A stretch of DNA of 64,000 nt from Streptomyces sp. 1331.2 (GTDB lineage Bacteria; Actinomycetota; Actinomycetes; Streptomycetales; Streptomycetaceae). The notes below the pieces were generated by a model, which saw only the letters and a list, made by a program, of their open reading frames with translations, was not told the DNA's origin and made no database searches. The first letter of the stretch is position 1. Every line of letters starts with the position of its first letter. Made by a program: the position numbers and the translations under genes. Below, piece by piece: positions 25,619 through 33,616 of the stretch. The stretch is taken from the NCBI RefSeq assembly GCF_900199205.1, contig NZ_OBMJ01000002.1:124001-188000 (forward strand). The letters run 5' to 3'.

Positions 25619-25835
25619 CGCGGGCTCCGTGGCGAGGACCGCGGGTGGGCGGTCGGGAGGTGGGTGGTCCTGCCACCAGCGTGTCCCTCCGCGGGCTCGG
25701 GCCGCAACGCCGGCCGGCGGCCGGGCCGGTCGGACCTCTGCGGCCCGGAGCGGGCGCCGGGGCCGGGTCAGGAGCCGAACATCCCTGAGAAGGCCCGTGG
25801 TTGGTGTCTCCGGCGCGACGTGCTGCGGGGCGCGG

Positions 25836-26510
25836 TCAGGAGGTCCGGCGGGCCGGGGCGAGTTGGTCGTAGCAGTAGTAGACGGCGATGAGGGCGTGGG
25901 TGGCGAGCATGGCGACCGGGCTGAGGTAGGCGAGGCCGACGGTGGCGAGGTAGGCCAGGCCGCCGATGCCGAAGCGGCGCAGGGCGGCGCGGCGGGCCTC
26001 GGGGGGCACGGGGGTGTGCAGGGCGCGGGCGTCGCGGGTGAAGGAGAGGAAGAGCAGCGAGAAGGCGATGCCCATGGCGACCATCGTCGCGGCGTAGAGC
26101 GCGGCGGCCGTACTGGCGTCGTCGTGGCCCGCGGTGAGGTAGGTGGCGAGCAGGCGGGTGGGGTAGGGGATGACGGAGACGGTGAGCAGCAGGAAGAGGT
26201 TGGCGAACAGGGTGCGTCGGTCGACCCGGCGGGCGAGGGCGCACATGGCGTGGTGGTTGATCCAGATGATGCCGATGACCAGGAAGCTGACCAGGTACGC
26301 GAAGTAGCCGGGCCACTGGCGGCCGAGGGCGTGCAGGAGGGTTTCGCCGTGCAGGGTGTCGGGCTCGGGCACCTGGAGGTCGAGCACGAGCAGGGTGATG
26401 GCGATGGCGAGGACGCCGTCGCTGAAGGCTTCGAGGCGGGCGGTGCTGAAGCCCGTCCGGGGGGCCACCGGGGAGGCGCCGGTCTCGTGGGGCTCGTCGG
26501 CGGGCGTCAT
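25836..26510 (-). CDS. TMEM175-family (DUF1211) potassium channel-like protein
   Basis: 224 residues, about six membrane helices. The diagnostic first-helix motif is RLEAFSDGVLAIAITLLVLD, followed by WINHHAMCALARRVDRRTL and the FTRDARAL segment. In other bacteria this family forms K+-conducting channels of tetrameric or dimeric type. ATG 26510 with GGAGAG is preferred over the longer frame to 26606. It is divergent from the SsgA-like gene. Confidence 0.8.
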   Translation of the reverse strand: MTPADEPHETGASPVAPRTGFSTARLEAFSDGVLAIAITLLVLDLQVPEPDTLHGETLLHALGRQWPGYFAYLVSFLVIGIIWINHHAMCALARRVDRRTLFANLFLLLTVSVIPYPTRLLATYLTAGHDDASTAAALYAATMVAMGIAFSLLFLSFTRDARALHTPVPPEARRAALRRFGIGGLAYLATVGLAYLSPVAMLATHALIAVYYCYDQLAPARRTS

Positions 26511-26763
26511 GTCGGCTCTCCAGGGGCGTGGACGGGCAGTGCGGGGCCCGTCGGAGGCGAGAAGGCTACCGGTTCGGATCGGCCGCTCCGGCCTCTCCGG
26601 CCTCACCGTGCCGGTGATCGGCTTGACGGACGGTCAACGTGCATGTGAAGTACGGGAGTTGTGCAGATGTCGGGTCTGCCGACTGGTGGGTGGAAGCCGG
26701 GGTAGGCGCCGTGGGCCAGGAGCTGCCGCGCCCGCGGCCGGCGCACACCAGGAAGGTGATCAG

Positions 26764-27183
26764 ATGCAGAAATCCGCTGTCCGCCCGATGCCCGTCACGT
26801 TTCCCGACAGCGCCGCGCCCGACGTCCCGATCGATGCGGAACTCCGCTTCGACGCCGCGCTCCCGCACGCGGCGTGCCTGGCGTTCCCCTTCGCGCTCAA
26901 CGGCTGCCCGGGTGGGGGCGAGCTCTGCTGGTACTTCAGCCGCGACCTGTTGAACGAGGGCCGCCATGCCCCGGCCGGCTGCGGGGACGTCAAGGTCAGG
27001 CCCGGGCCCGCCGGCGAGGTCCTGATCACCCTGCGGAGCCCCGACGGCCAGTCGGTGCTCAGCGCACCGGAGGACGTCGTCACCGCCTTCCTCGTGGACT
27101 CCTTCACCCTGGTGCCCGCAGGGTCGGAGGCCGACCACCTGGACGTCGACGCGGCGCTCGCCCGGTTGTGCGCCGACGACTGA
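26764..27183 (+). CDS. SsgA-like (SALP) sporulation/cell-division regulator
   Basis: 139 residues. The family pattern is present: VPIDAELRFDAALPHAACLAF, then CWYFSRDLLNEGRHAPAGCGDVKVRP, LRSPDGQSVLSAPEDVVTAF and LVPAGSE. SALPs occur only in morphologically complex actinomycetes and control septum placement and spore maturation, which supports a Streptomyces/Kitasatospora-type host. ATG 26764 with GGAAGG upstream. An inverted TTGAC-GGACG-GTCAA repeat at 26623-26637 lies in the promoter region. This copy is outside the main ssg loci, and its exact paralogue group cannot be assigned by eye. Confidence 0.85.
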   Translation: MQKSAVRPMPVTFPDSAAPDVPIDAELRFDAALPHAACLAFPFALNGCPGGGELCWYFSRDLLNEGRHAPAGCGDVKVRPGPAGEVLITLRSPDGQSVLSAPEDVVTAFLVDSFTLVPAGSEADHLDVDAALARLCADD

Positions 27184-27259
27184 CCCGGTGGGCAGGAGCG
27201 GCCGCCTCGAACGGCCCACCCCGGGTGTGCGTCCGGCGGCGGTGCCCGAGGCTCGGAGC

Positions 27260-27526
27260 ATGGCATCGATCATCGTGCTCTTCGAGCTGGAGCCCGAGGC
27301 GGCCATCGGCGCGGAGGGTGTCGAACCCGCCGTGATCGCGGTGCACGCCGCCGGGGCCGATCCCGAGGTGCCCGAGGACCCGCAGCCGTACACGCTGTGC
27401 GGGCTGGAGACGGGCCCGATGGAGCACAGCCACTACCGGGCGGCCAGGCCCGGCGAGCCCTGGTACCCGGCCGCGCTCGCCGATCAGCGCTGCCAGGAGT
27501 GCGAGCGCGCCCTGCGCACGCTGTGA
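27260..27526 (+). CDS. Small protein with CxxC and histidines, unknown function
   Basis: 88 residues starting MASIIVLFELEPEAAIGAEG. The second half has YTLCGLETGPMEHSHY and QRCQECERALRTL. The three Cys and nearby His could bind zinc. I do not recognise a named family. ATG 27260 is preferred because the sequence upstream is unstructured and Arg/Pro-rich. It follows the SsgA-like gene by 76 bases in the same direction. Confidence 0.55.
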   Translation: MASIIVLFELEPEAAIGAEGVEPAVIAVHAAGADPEVPEDPQPYTLCGLETGPMEHSHYRAARPGEPWYPAALADQRCQECERALRTL

Positions 27527-27619
27527 GCGGACGACCAACTCACCGGCAGGCCTTCAACGTGATCAGCCCGCTATCACGAACTCGCTTTGTGCGCCAGGGG
27601 GTTGTGTGAGGTTTCGTGC

Positions 27620-27638
27620 GTCAACCCAACGAGTTGAC
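27620..27638. promoter_or_regulatory. Inverted repeat upstream of the truncated HTH gene
   Basis: gtcaac-ccaacga-gttgac has perfect six-base arms. An outer gggttg...caaccc pair overlaps it. It may be the old promoter/operator of the truncated gene at 27690. Confidence 0.4.
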
Positions 27639-27689
27639 CCCGGCGGTGGTGGAACACCCCGGGGCCCGGCACTGGAGCAGCAACTCCGG

Positions 27690-27839
27690 ATGCAGATTCA
27701 TCGTAGCGTCTCTGAGCGGGACTTCGCCGTACTTCCCAACGCGGTGCTCCAGAACCGGCGGTTGTCCTTCACCGCCCGCGGGCTGCTCGCGGACCTCCTC
27801 TCCCGCCCGGACGGCACCTCGTTCAAAGTTGCGCGGTGA
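27690..27839 (+). pseudogene. N-terminal fragment of a replication/HTH-type protein
   Basis: 49 residues: MQIHRSVSERDFAVLPNAVL, then QNRRLSFTARGLLADLLSRPDG. I recognise this as the start of a family of HTH (replication-initiator-like) proteins common on actinomycete plasmids and integrated elements, in which the HTH and a long C-terminal part follow. Here the frame switches to TSFKVAR and stops, overlapping the 3' end of the convergent antiporter gene by 17 bases. It marks a rearrangement junction, probably the scar of a lost mobile element. Confidence 0.6.
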
Positions 27840-29700
27840 GCGCGACCAGCAGGGCCGCCAGCCCCACCGTCAGCCACGCCACGTAGTCGCCGAGGAGTCC
27901 GGAGTGGAGGCGGCGCAGCGGCAGGACGGTGACCCGGTGGAGCCCGCCGGTGCCGCGCCTGGGGTCGCGGCGGACGGCGGCGGTGGCCAGGCCGACGGCC
28001 AGCAGGGCGGAAAGCAGGCCGAGGCCGATCCCGGCGCCCGTCCACCAGGCGTCGGGGGCGGGCCCGGGCCCGGGCCCGGGCGGGACGATGCCCGGGTGGG
28101 CCAGGGTGTCGGCGAGGTAGCCGTCGCGGTCGGTGAAGGCGGCGGCGCCCGCCGCGAGTGCCCGCCCCACGCCGGGCAGCACGCCGACGGCCAGGCAGCC
28201 GGCCAGCAGCAGTCCGGGCACGAGGAGCATCGACGCGGGCGGTCGGCGGCCCGGGGTGCGGATCTCGGGCTCCTCGCCCTCGCCGCTGGTCGCGGCCGTC
28301 TCGGGGTGTTCCTCGGGCGGGGCGCCGACGCCGCCGAAGACCCGCAGGCCGGCCCGCAGCACCGCGCCGCCGGTCACGGCCGACACCAGCACGAACAGGG
28401 CGGGCAGCCAGGCCAGTTCGTGCCCGGCGGCTTCTTCGGCCACGGCCTTGCCGAGGCCGGTGCCGAACGGCGGCAGTCCGGCCAGGGCCAGCGCGCCCAG
28501 GCCGAACAGCAGCCCGGGCAGGCGCAGTTCGCGGGCGCGGCCGTGCAGCCCGTGTTCGTCGACCGAGCCGTACCGGTCCAGCAGGACGCCGGTGAGGCCG
28601 AACAGCGCGGCCTTGGCGCCCGCGTGGGCGGCGACGTACACGGCCGTGCCGGCCAGTCCGGCCGGGGTGAGCAGGGCGGCGCCGACCAGGAACAGGCCGA
28701 CGTGTCCGACGGTGGAGAACGCCAGCATCCGCTTGAGGTGCCGCTGTTGCCAGCACATGACGGCGCCGACCAGGGCGGTCAGCACGCCGAAGGCGAGCAG
28801 GGTGTCGCGTACGACGGCGTCCGGCAGGCCGCCGGGGCCGGCGAACACCACCCGGTGGATGCGGGCGGTGCCGTAGACGCCGAGTTCGACCATGATCCCG
28901 GAGAGCAGCATGCAGACCGGGCTCGGGGCGACGGCGTGCGCGTCCGGCAGCCAGAAGTGGAAGGGCACCGCCGCGGCCTTGACCAGCGGGCCGGCCAGGA
29001 CCAGGACGAAGGCGACGACCAGCAGGGCGTCCGGGCCGTGGCCGGGCGTGGCGAGCCGGTCGAGCTCGGCGCCGATCTGGGCGAGGCCGAGCTCGCCGGT
29101 GCGGGCGTAGAGCAGGCCGATGCCGAGCAGGGAGAGGTAGGCGGCGGCCGAGTTGACGAGCCCGAAGGCGAGGGCGCCCTGCAGCGGGCGCGGGTCCTCG
29201 ATGCGGTAGCCGGTGAGCGCGTAGGCGACGGCGCCCATCAGCTCGAAGAAGACGAAGGCGTCGAAGAGGTCACCGGTGAGCGCGAACCCGCACATGCCGG
29301 CCTCGAAGAGCAGCAGCAGCGCGGGGAAGAGGCCGCCCTCCCGGCCGGAGGGCTCCTCGAAGTAGCGCCAGGCGTAGCAGAGCACGGCCAGGATCAGGAC
29401 GGCGGCGAGCAGGGCCAGCCCGCTGCCGAGGCGGTCGGCGACCAGGACGATGCCGACGCTGTGCCCGCCGCTCGGGTTCCAGCCGCCCAGCCAGGACACC
29501 GCCCGGCCGTCCGGGCTGGTGCGGGCCCACAGCAGGGCGAGGCAGAGGACGTCGGCGGCGGCGAGGGCGGTGGCGAGCGCGTCGCGGCCCAGGCGGGGCA
29601 GCCGGCGGCCCGCGACGGCGAGGACGGCCGCTCCCAGCAGGGGGATCGCGACGGCCAGTGGCAGCAGGTCGGCGGTGTGCAAGGGATCGGCGGTGTGCAA
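27823..29700 (-). CDS. mnhD: Mrp/Mnh antiporter large subunit D (NuoN/NuoM-like)
   Basis: 625 residues, about 14-16 membrane helices. The proton-transporter core is present: ELMGAVAYALTGYRIEDP, the Lys-containing helix in GPLVKAAAVPFHFWLPDAHAVAPSPVC, the SGIMVELGVYGTARI helix and LKRMLAFSTVGHVG. This is the proton_antipo_M family. It is the only large subunit in the operon. The TTG start at 29700 is one of two TTG codons in an 18-bp duplication, and it lies six bases after the mnhC stop. A Pro/Glu-rich loop near residues 465-490 is unusual. Confidence 0.85.
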   Translation of the reverse strand: MHTADPLHTADLLPLAVAIPLLGAAVLAVAGRRLPRLGRDALATALAAADVLCLALLWARTSPDGRAVSWLGGWNPSGGHSVGIVLVADRLGSGLALLAAVLILAVLCYAWRYFEEPSGREGGLFPALLLLFEAGMCGFALTGDLFDAFVFFELMGAVAYALTGYRIEDPRPLQGALAFGLVNSAAAYLSLLGIGLLYARTGELGLAQIGAELDRLATPGHGPDALLVVAFVLVLAGPLVKAAAVPFHFWLPDAHAVAPSPVCMLLSGIMVELGVYGTARIHRVVFAGPGGLPDAVVRDTLLAFGVLTALVGAVMCWQQRHLKRMLAFSTVGHVGLFLVGAALLTPAGLAGTAVYVAAHAGAKAALFGLTGVLLDRYGSVDEHGLHGRARELRLPGLLFGLGALALAGLPPFGTGLGKAVAEEAAGHELAWLPALFVLVSAVTGGAVLRAGLRVFGGVGAPPEEHPETAATSGEGEEPEIRTPGRRPPASMLLVPGLLLAGCLAVGVLPGVGRALAAGAAAFTDRDGYLADTLAHPGIVPPGPGPGPAPDAWWTGAGIGLGLLSALLAVGLATAAVRRDPRRGTGGLHRVTVLPLRRLHSGLLGDYVAWLTVGLAALLVALTAQL

Positions 29701-29704
29701 GGGC
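29669..29704. repeat. 18-bp duplication of the mnhD start region
   Basis: tcggcggtgtgcaaggg(a/c) occurs twice in tandem on the plus strand. On the coding strand it gives TTG-CAC-ACC-GCC-GA twice, so the protein begins MHTADPLHTADLL and there are two possible TTG starts, six codons apart. Confidence 0.8.
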
Positions 29705-29706
29705 CG

Positions 29707-30051
29707 TCACCCCCGCAGCCCGGTCAGGTCCTCCGGGTCCACCGTGCCGTGTCGCTTGCGCAGTTGGACGACCAGGGAGAGCAGCAGGGCGGTGACGGTC
29801 GCGCCGACGACGACGTCGGTGAGCGCGAGGGCCTGGACGACCGGGTCCACCACCGGGGCGTCGGTCGGCAGGTCGGAGAAGACGGGGGCGGTGGCGCCGC
29901 GCCGGTAGCCGACCGCGAGCAGCAGGACGTAGGTGGAGGACTGGGCGACGGCCAGGCAGCCGACGGCCTGGACCAGGTCGCGGCTGGTGACCAGCCCGTA
30001 CAGACCGGCGAGCAGGATCCACCCGGCGGCGAGGTAGGGGAAGACGCTCAT
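29707..30051 (-). CDS. mnhC: Mrp/Mnh antiporter subunit C (NuoK-like)
   Basis: 114 residues, three membrane helices. The NuoK-type pattern is visible: LYGLVTSRDLVQAVGCLAVAQS in helix 1-2, then DPVVQALALTDVVVGATVTA, where the conserved Asp-Pro and the TDVVVG motif match MrpC. The start overlaps the previous gene's stop by four bases (30048-30051). It functions as a small subunit of the multi-subunit cation/proton antiporter. Confidence 0.85.
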   Translation of the reverse strand: MSVFPYLAAGWILLAGLYGLVTSRDLVQAVGCLAVAQSSTYVLLLAVGYRRGATAPVFSDLPTDAPVVDPVVQALALTDVVVGATVTALLLSLVVQLRKRHGTVDPEDLTGLRG

Positions 30052-30788
30052 CGACTGCTTCCGCGGGGGACGACCTCGACCGCCTGGTCCAGGAAGTGGG
30101 CGAGCAGCACCACCACGCCGGAGGCGACCTCCACGCCGACGACGGCGTTGACCACCGCCACCAGTCCGCTGGAGGACAGCGTGTTGAAGGTGCCGAGCGG
30201 CAGGGTGTTGGCGAGGTAGCCGGCGCCCTCCGCCAGGCCGATCAGGCCGAGGGCGGCGAACGTCCCGGCGGCCAGCGCGTCCGCCACGTCGAGCACGGCC
30301 AGCGGGCGGATCCGTTTGAGCACGCGGTAGTCGGCGGCGACGTACGCCAGGTGCAGCGCGGTGGCCAGGGCGACGCCGCCCTGGAATCCGCCGCCGGGGC
30401 TCAACTGGCCGTGCGCCACGAGGTATCCGCCGGTCAGCAGGGTGACGGGCAGCAGTGTGGCACCGAACAGCCGGGTGGTCGGCAGGACCGGTTCGGCGGC
30501 CGGACGGCGCTTGTGCTCGTCCCGGGCCAGGCGCAGCAGCATGCCCGCGCCGAGGACGGAGCCGAAGAGGATGGACTCCTCGCCGAGGGTGTCGAAGGCG
30601 CGCTGGTCGAAGTTGACGGCGGACACGATGTTGGCGGTGCTCCTGGCCAGTCCGGCCGCCACCGCCCGTTCGCCGTACGGGTGTCGGGCGCCGCCGAAGC
30701 CGGGCAGCCGGCCGGCGGCGGCGATCAGGCCGGCGGCGAGGACGGCGGCGGCGGTCAGGAACAGCCGCAGCCGGGCGGTGCGGCTCAC
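30048..30788 (-). CDS. mnhB: Mrp/Mnh antiporter subunit B (MnhB domain)
   Basis: 246 residues, longer than the usual 140-residue MrpB because an N-terminal hydrophobic section (1-60) with NIVSAVNFDQRAFDTLGEES precedes the MnhB domain. That section resembles the end of MrpA and the MbhE/F-type region. The MnhB part shows GGYLVAHGQLSPGGGFQGGV, the family hallmark. Four-base overlaps join it to the genes on each side. It therefore carries a piece that sits inside MrpA in other organisms. Confidence 0.85.
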   Translation of the reverse strand: MSRTARLRLFLTAAAVLAAGLIAAAGRLPGFGGARHPYGERAVAAGLARSTANIVSAVNFDQRAFDTLGEESILFGSVLGAGMLLRLARDEHKRRPAAEPVLPTTRLFGATLLPVTLLTGGYLVAHGQLSPGGGFQGGVALATALHLAYVAADYRVLKRIRPLAVLDVADALAAGTFAALGLIGLAEGAGYLANTLPLGTFNTLSSSGLVAVVNAVVGVEVASGVVVLLAHFLDQAVEVVPRGSSR

Positions 30789-31072
30789 TCGGGCCGGTCC
30801 GTACGGTCGGGGCCTTTCCCGCGCTCGCCGGGGTGCTCCTCGCGGCGCACCCGGCGGACGGTGAGCAGGATCAGCAGCGGGGTGATCGCGCTGCCGACGC
30901 CGAGTTGGGAGAGCGCGACGTCGGGGGCCTGGAGCACGGTGAACAGGGCGGCGAGGCAGAGCCCGAGCAGGGCGAGCACGGCGGCCTGGCGGACCGGGTC
31001 GCGGGTGAGCGCGGCGGCGGTCGCGGTGACGGCGGTGAGCAGCAGGGCGATCACGATCAGGGTGTCGGTCAC
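30785..31072 (-). CDS. Mrp-type DUF4040 (MbhD-like) subunit
   Basis: 95 residues, three membrane helices, with LTRDPVRQAAVLALLGLCLA and LQAPDVALSQLGVGSAITPL. The APDVA..ql.VG motif is the signature of the DUF4040/MbhD subunit, which is part of the C-terminal end of MrpA in Bacillus-type complexes. Here it is a separate gene. It overlaps both neighbours by four bases. Confidence 0.85.
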   Translation of the reverse strand: MTDTLIVIALLLTAVTATAAALTRDPVRQAAVLALLGLCLAALFTVLQAPDVALSQLGVGSAITPLLILLTVRRVRREEHPGERGKGPDRTDRPE

Positions 31073-31371
31073 CGGTTCGCCTCCCGCCCGGCTTCGGCGC
31101 GGACGGTCGCCCGGGCGATGGCCATCGTGGTGACGGTGCCGCCGGCCGCCAGCAGTACCCCGATCACCAGCAGCTTGACGGCCGCCCTTCCCGGGCCGGT
31201 GTCCACGGCGAGCGCGAGGGCGACGAGCGGAGCGCCGAGCGTGGCCGCGGGGGAGAGGGCGTGCAGCCGCAGGTACGGGCCGGGGAGCAGGACGAGCCCG
31301 AGGGCCCCGAGCAGCAGGGCGGCCGTACCGGCGCAGAGCAGCACCAGGGCGAGGACGTGGCGGTCCATCAA
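31069..31371 (-). CDS. mnhG: Mrp/Mnh antiporter subunit G
   Basis: 100 residues, three membrane helices. LLGALGLVLLPGPYLRLHALSPAATLG matches the MnhG pattern G..GllRlpd.y.R.Hass...tlG. Four-base overlaps with both neighbours. Small subunit required for assembly in known Mrp complexes. Confidence 0.85.
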   Translation of the reverse strand: MMDRHVLALVLLCAGTAALLLGALGLVLLPGPYLRLHALSPAATLGAPLVALALAVDTGPGRAAVKLLVIGVLLAAGGTVTTMAIARATVRAEAGREANR

Positions 31372-31625
31372 TGCTCCTCGCCGGCCAGGAAGCGGGTGAA
31401 CACCAGGGTGCCGGCGGGGGCGAGGACGGCCAGGTCGAGGGCGAGGTCGGTGTAGGAGCTGCGGCTGAAGCCCTGGGCGAGCAGCAGCAGGAGGACGGAG
31501 GTCAGGGTCGCGGCGAGGTTGAGTCCGGCCAGGCGCTGCGGCGGCTCTCCGCGCAGCCCGAGCAGCAGGCAGGGGGCGACGCCGCCGGCACCCAGGAAGG
31601 CCGCCGCCAGCAGCCAGGCGTTCAC
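31368..31625 (-). CDS. mnhF: Mrp/Mnh antiporter subunit F
   Basis: 85 residues, three membrane helices. The MrpF pattern is partly kept: NLAATLTSVLLLLLAQGFS, then YTDLALDLAVLAPAGTLVFTRFL. The family's conserved Asp lies in the D.AL.LA.L segment. Four-base overlaps on both sides. Confidence 0.8.
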   Translation of the reverse strand: MNAWLLAAAFLGAGGVAPCLLLGLRGEPPQRLAGLNLAATLTSVLLLLLAQGFSRSSYTDLALDLAVLAPAGTLVFTRFLAGEEH

Positions 31626-32101
31626 CGCGCGCCGCCCGTCGATGCGCCGCCCGTCGCTGTGGTGTCCGTCAACGCGCGTTCCAGCGAGGAGACTTCACGG
31701 CCGAGCGCGTGCACGGTCAGGGTGCCGTCCTCGGTTGCGACGACGTACCCGCCGGGTGTTGCCGAGAACAGGGCGGCCGCCCAGGCGGGCCCGGTGCCGG
31801 GCGAGAGGCGGAGGGTGCGGAAGCCGCTGCCGCGCCGGTGTGCGGGCGACAGGACGGCGAGCGCCAGCCGGCCGGTGTCGGCGAGCAGGGTCCACGGGAA
31901 CGCCCAGAGTGCGTGGGCGAGTCGGGCCGGGCCGCCCGGGGTGGCCCCGGAGGCGCGCCGCACCGCGAGGGCGCCCAGCGCCCCGAGGAGCGCGATGCCG
32001 CCGCCGACCGCCACCTCCAACGGCGTGACCGAGCTGATCAGCACGGTGTTCAGCAGCAGCAACAGGCCCCACCAGAGCAGGAGTTCGGTCACCGTTCGCA
32101 T
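31622..32101 (-). CDS. mnhE: Mrp/Mnh antiporter subunit E, first gene of the operon
   Basis: 159 residues from ATG 32101 (MRTVTELLLWWGLLLLLNTV); the longer frame to 32230 lacks family features. Membrane helices lie at the N-terminus, then come the cytoplasmic part with SGFRTLRLSPGTGPAWAAAL and PGGYVV, and a short tail. This matches MnhE. Its last codons overlap mnhF by four bases. No SigB-type element was found upstream. Confidence 0.8.
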   Translation of the reverse strand: MRTVTELLLWWGLLLLLNTVLISSVTPLEVAVGGGIALLGALGALAVRRASGATPGGPARLAHALWAFPWTLLADTGRLALAVLSPAHRRGSGFRTLRLSPGTGPAWAAALFSATPGGYVVATEDGTLTVHALGREVSSLERALTDTTATGGASTGGAR

Positions 32102-32301
32102 CGCACGACCCCCGTTCCGGCCGTACCGGCCCTCCGCCGTCTTGGCGGGCGGCCCCCAGGTGTACCGTCCGGCCGGGGAGCGCGTCCCGCGCGCAACGCC
32201 GCCGCGTGCGGGATCGTCGTGGCGGACCACCCGTTCGCCGCAGCGCGGGAACGGGCGGTCCGATCATCGGCTGGGTGGGGAGGGGCGTCCTCCGGGCAGG
32301 C

Positions 32302-32508
32302 TCAGTCGGGCGGTTCCTGGGTCGCCGCCGGTTCGGCGGCCGGCTCGGTCACCTCGTACTCCGGGCCGTCCTGCGGGCCCTTCTCCTCCTCGTGCCCGGG
32401 CGGTGGCGCGCCCTCGCCGGTCATCCTGGACTCCGGAGTCTCCACGGACACCGGCGGCTCCTTCGGTGTGGTCGGTTCCTTCGGGACTGGGTGGTCCTGG
32501 TCGCGCAT
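32302..32508 (-). CDS. Small acidic, proline-rich disordered protein
   Basis: 68 residues from ATG 32508, starting MRDQDHPVPKEPTTPKEPPV and rich in Glu and Pro throughout, with no hydrophobic core. GAGGAG lies nine bases upstream. Similar short disordered proteins are common in actinomycete stress regions. The function is unknown. Confidence 0.5.
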   Translation of the reverse strand: MRDQDHPVPKEPTTPKEPPVSVETPESRMTGEGAPPPGHEEEKGPQDGPEYEVTEPAAEPAATQEPPD

Positions 32509-32564
32509 GCGTCTCAACTCCTCGGGGACGGCGGGTGGTCGGGAACGAGTGGTCGGGAACGGGG

Positions 32565-33616
32565 TCAGGGGAGCTTCCTTCCCCGGGCGAGGGCGCCGGC
32601 CGTCGCGCCGAGCAGGGCCGCGCCGCCGGCGGCGAGCAGGCCGTGGTGCTGGGAGGCCCACAGCTGGGCGCTGCGGTCGCGGGACTCGGCGTCGAAGCGG
32701 CCGTGGGCGCCGTGGTCCTGCGCCGCGTCGACCGGGGTCCAGAGGTTGGCCTGGTCCCCGGCACCGGTCGTCCGCTCCTCCGACGGCCGCTCGTCCTCCG
32801 GCCCCTCCTGCTGGGCGTCGAGGCCCGTGCGGGCGAGGTAGCGGTCCAGCAGTCCGGGGGCGACCGCGTTGGCGATCAGAGTGGCGGCGGTGCTGGCGCC
32901 CACCCAGTACTCCCGCCGTCCGGGGTGGTCGGCGGCGTAGCGGACGGCGCGGGCGGCGAGTTCGGGCTGGTGGACCGGGGGACGGGCCGGGCCCGGCCGG
33001 GCAGCCGGTTCAGCACCCAGTCGAACTGCGGGGTGTTGACGGCGGGCAGCTGCACCATCGTCACCCGCACGCTCGAACCGCCCGCCAGCAGCTCGCAGCG
33101 CAGCGCCTCGTGCCAGCCCTGCAGGGCGTGCTTGGCGCCGCTGTAGGCGGTCTGCAGCGGGATGCCGCGGTAGGCGATCGCCGAGCCGACCTGCACGATC
33201 GTGCCGTGGTCGCGCGGCAGCATCCGGCGCAGCGCGGCGCGGGTGGCGTTGACGTAGCCCAGGTAGGTGACCTCGGTGACGCGGCGGAACTCCTCCGGGC
33301 TGATCTCGGTGAACGGCGCGAACACCGACGCGAAGGCGTCGTTGACCCAGACGTCGATGGGTCCGAACTCCTCCTCGGCCCGGGCCGCCACCGCCTCGCA
33401 GGCCCGTGGATCGGCGACGTCCGCCGGGACCGTGCACACCGGTGAACCCGCCGCCTCGGCCTCGGCCGCGGCGGCGCGCAGCCCGGCCGCGCCGCGGGCG
33501 ACCAGCACCAGGCGGTTGCCGGAGGTGGCGAAGGCCCGGACGCAGGCCCGGCCGACGCCGGCGGTGGCGCCGGTGACGACCACGGTGCGGGGGCGTGAAG
33601 GCGTACGCATCGTCAT
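32565..33616 (-). pseudogene. SDR-family oxidoreductase, split by a frameshift
   Basis: From ATG 33616 the frame encodes an SDR: VVVTGATAGVGRACVRAFA (cofactor loop), WVNDAFASVFAPF in place of NNAG, Ser in VQVGSAIAYRG, YSGAKHALQGWHE (Tyr/Lys). It continues to LNRLPGRARPVP, then runs out of frame. The next frame resumes at VHQPELAARAVRYAADHPGR and ends with the family's LWASQHHGL tail and a hydrophobic C-terminus. Adding one G to the GGGGG run at 32977-32981 restores a protein of about 350 residues. ATGA overlap with the upstream gene. Confidence 0.85.
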
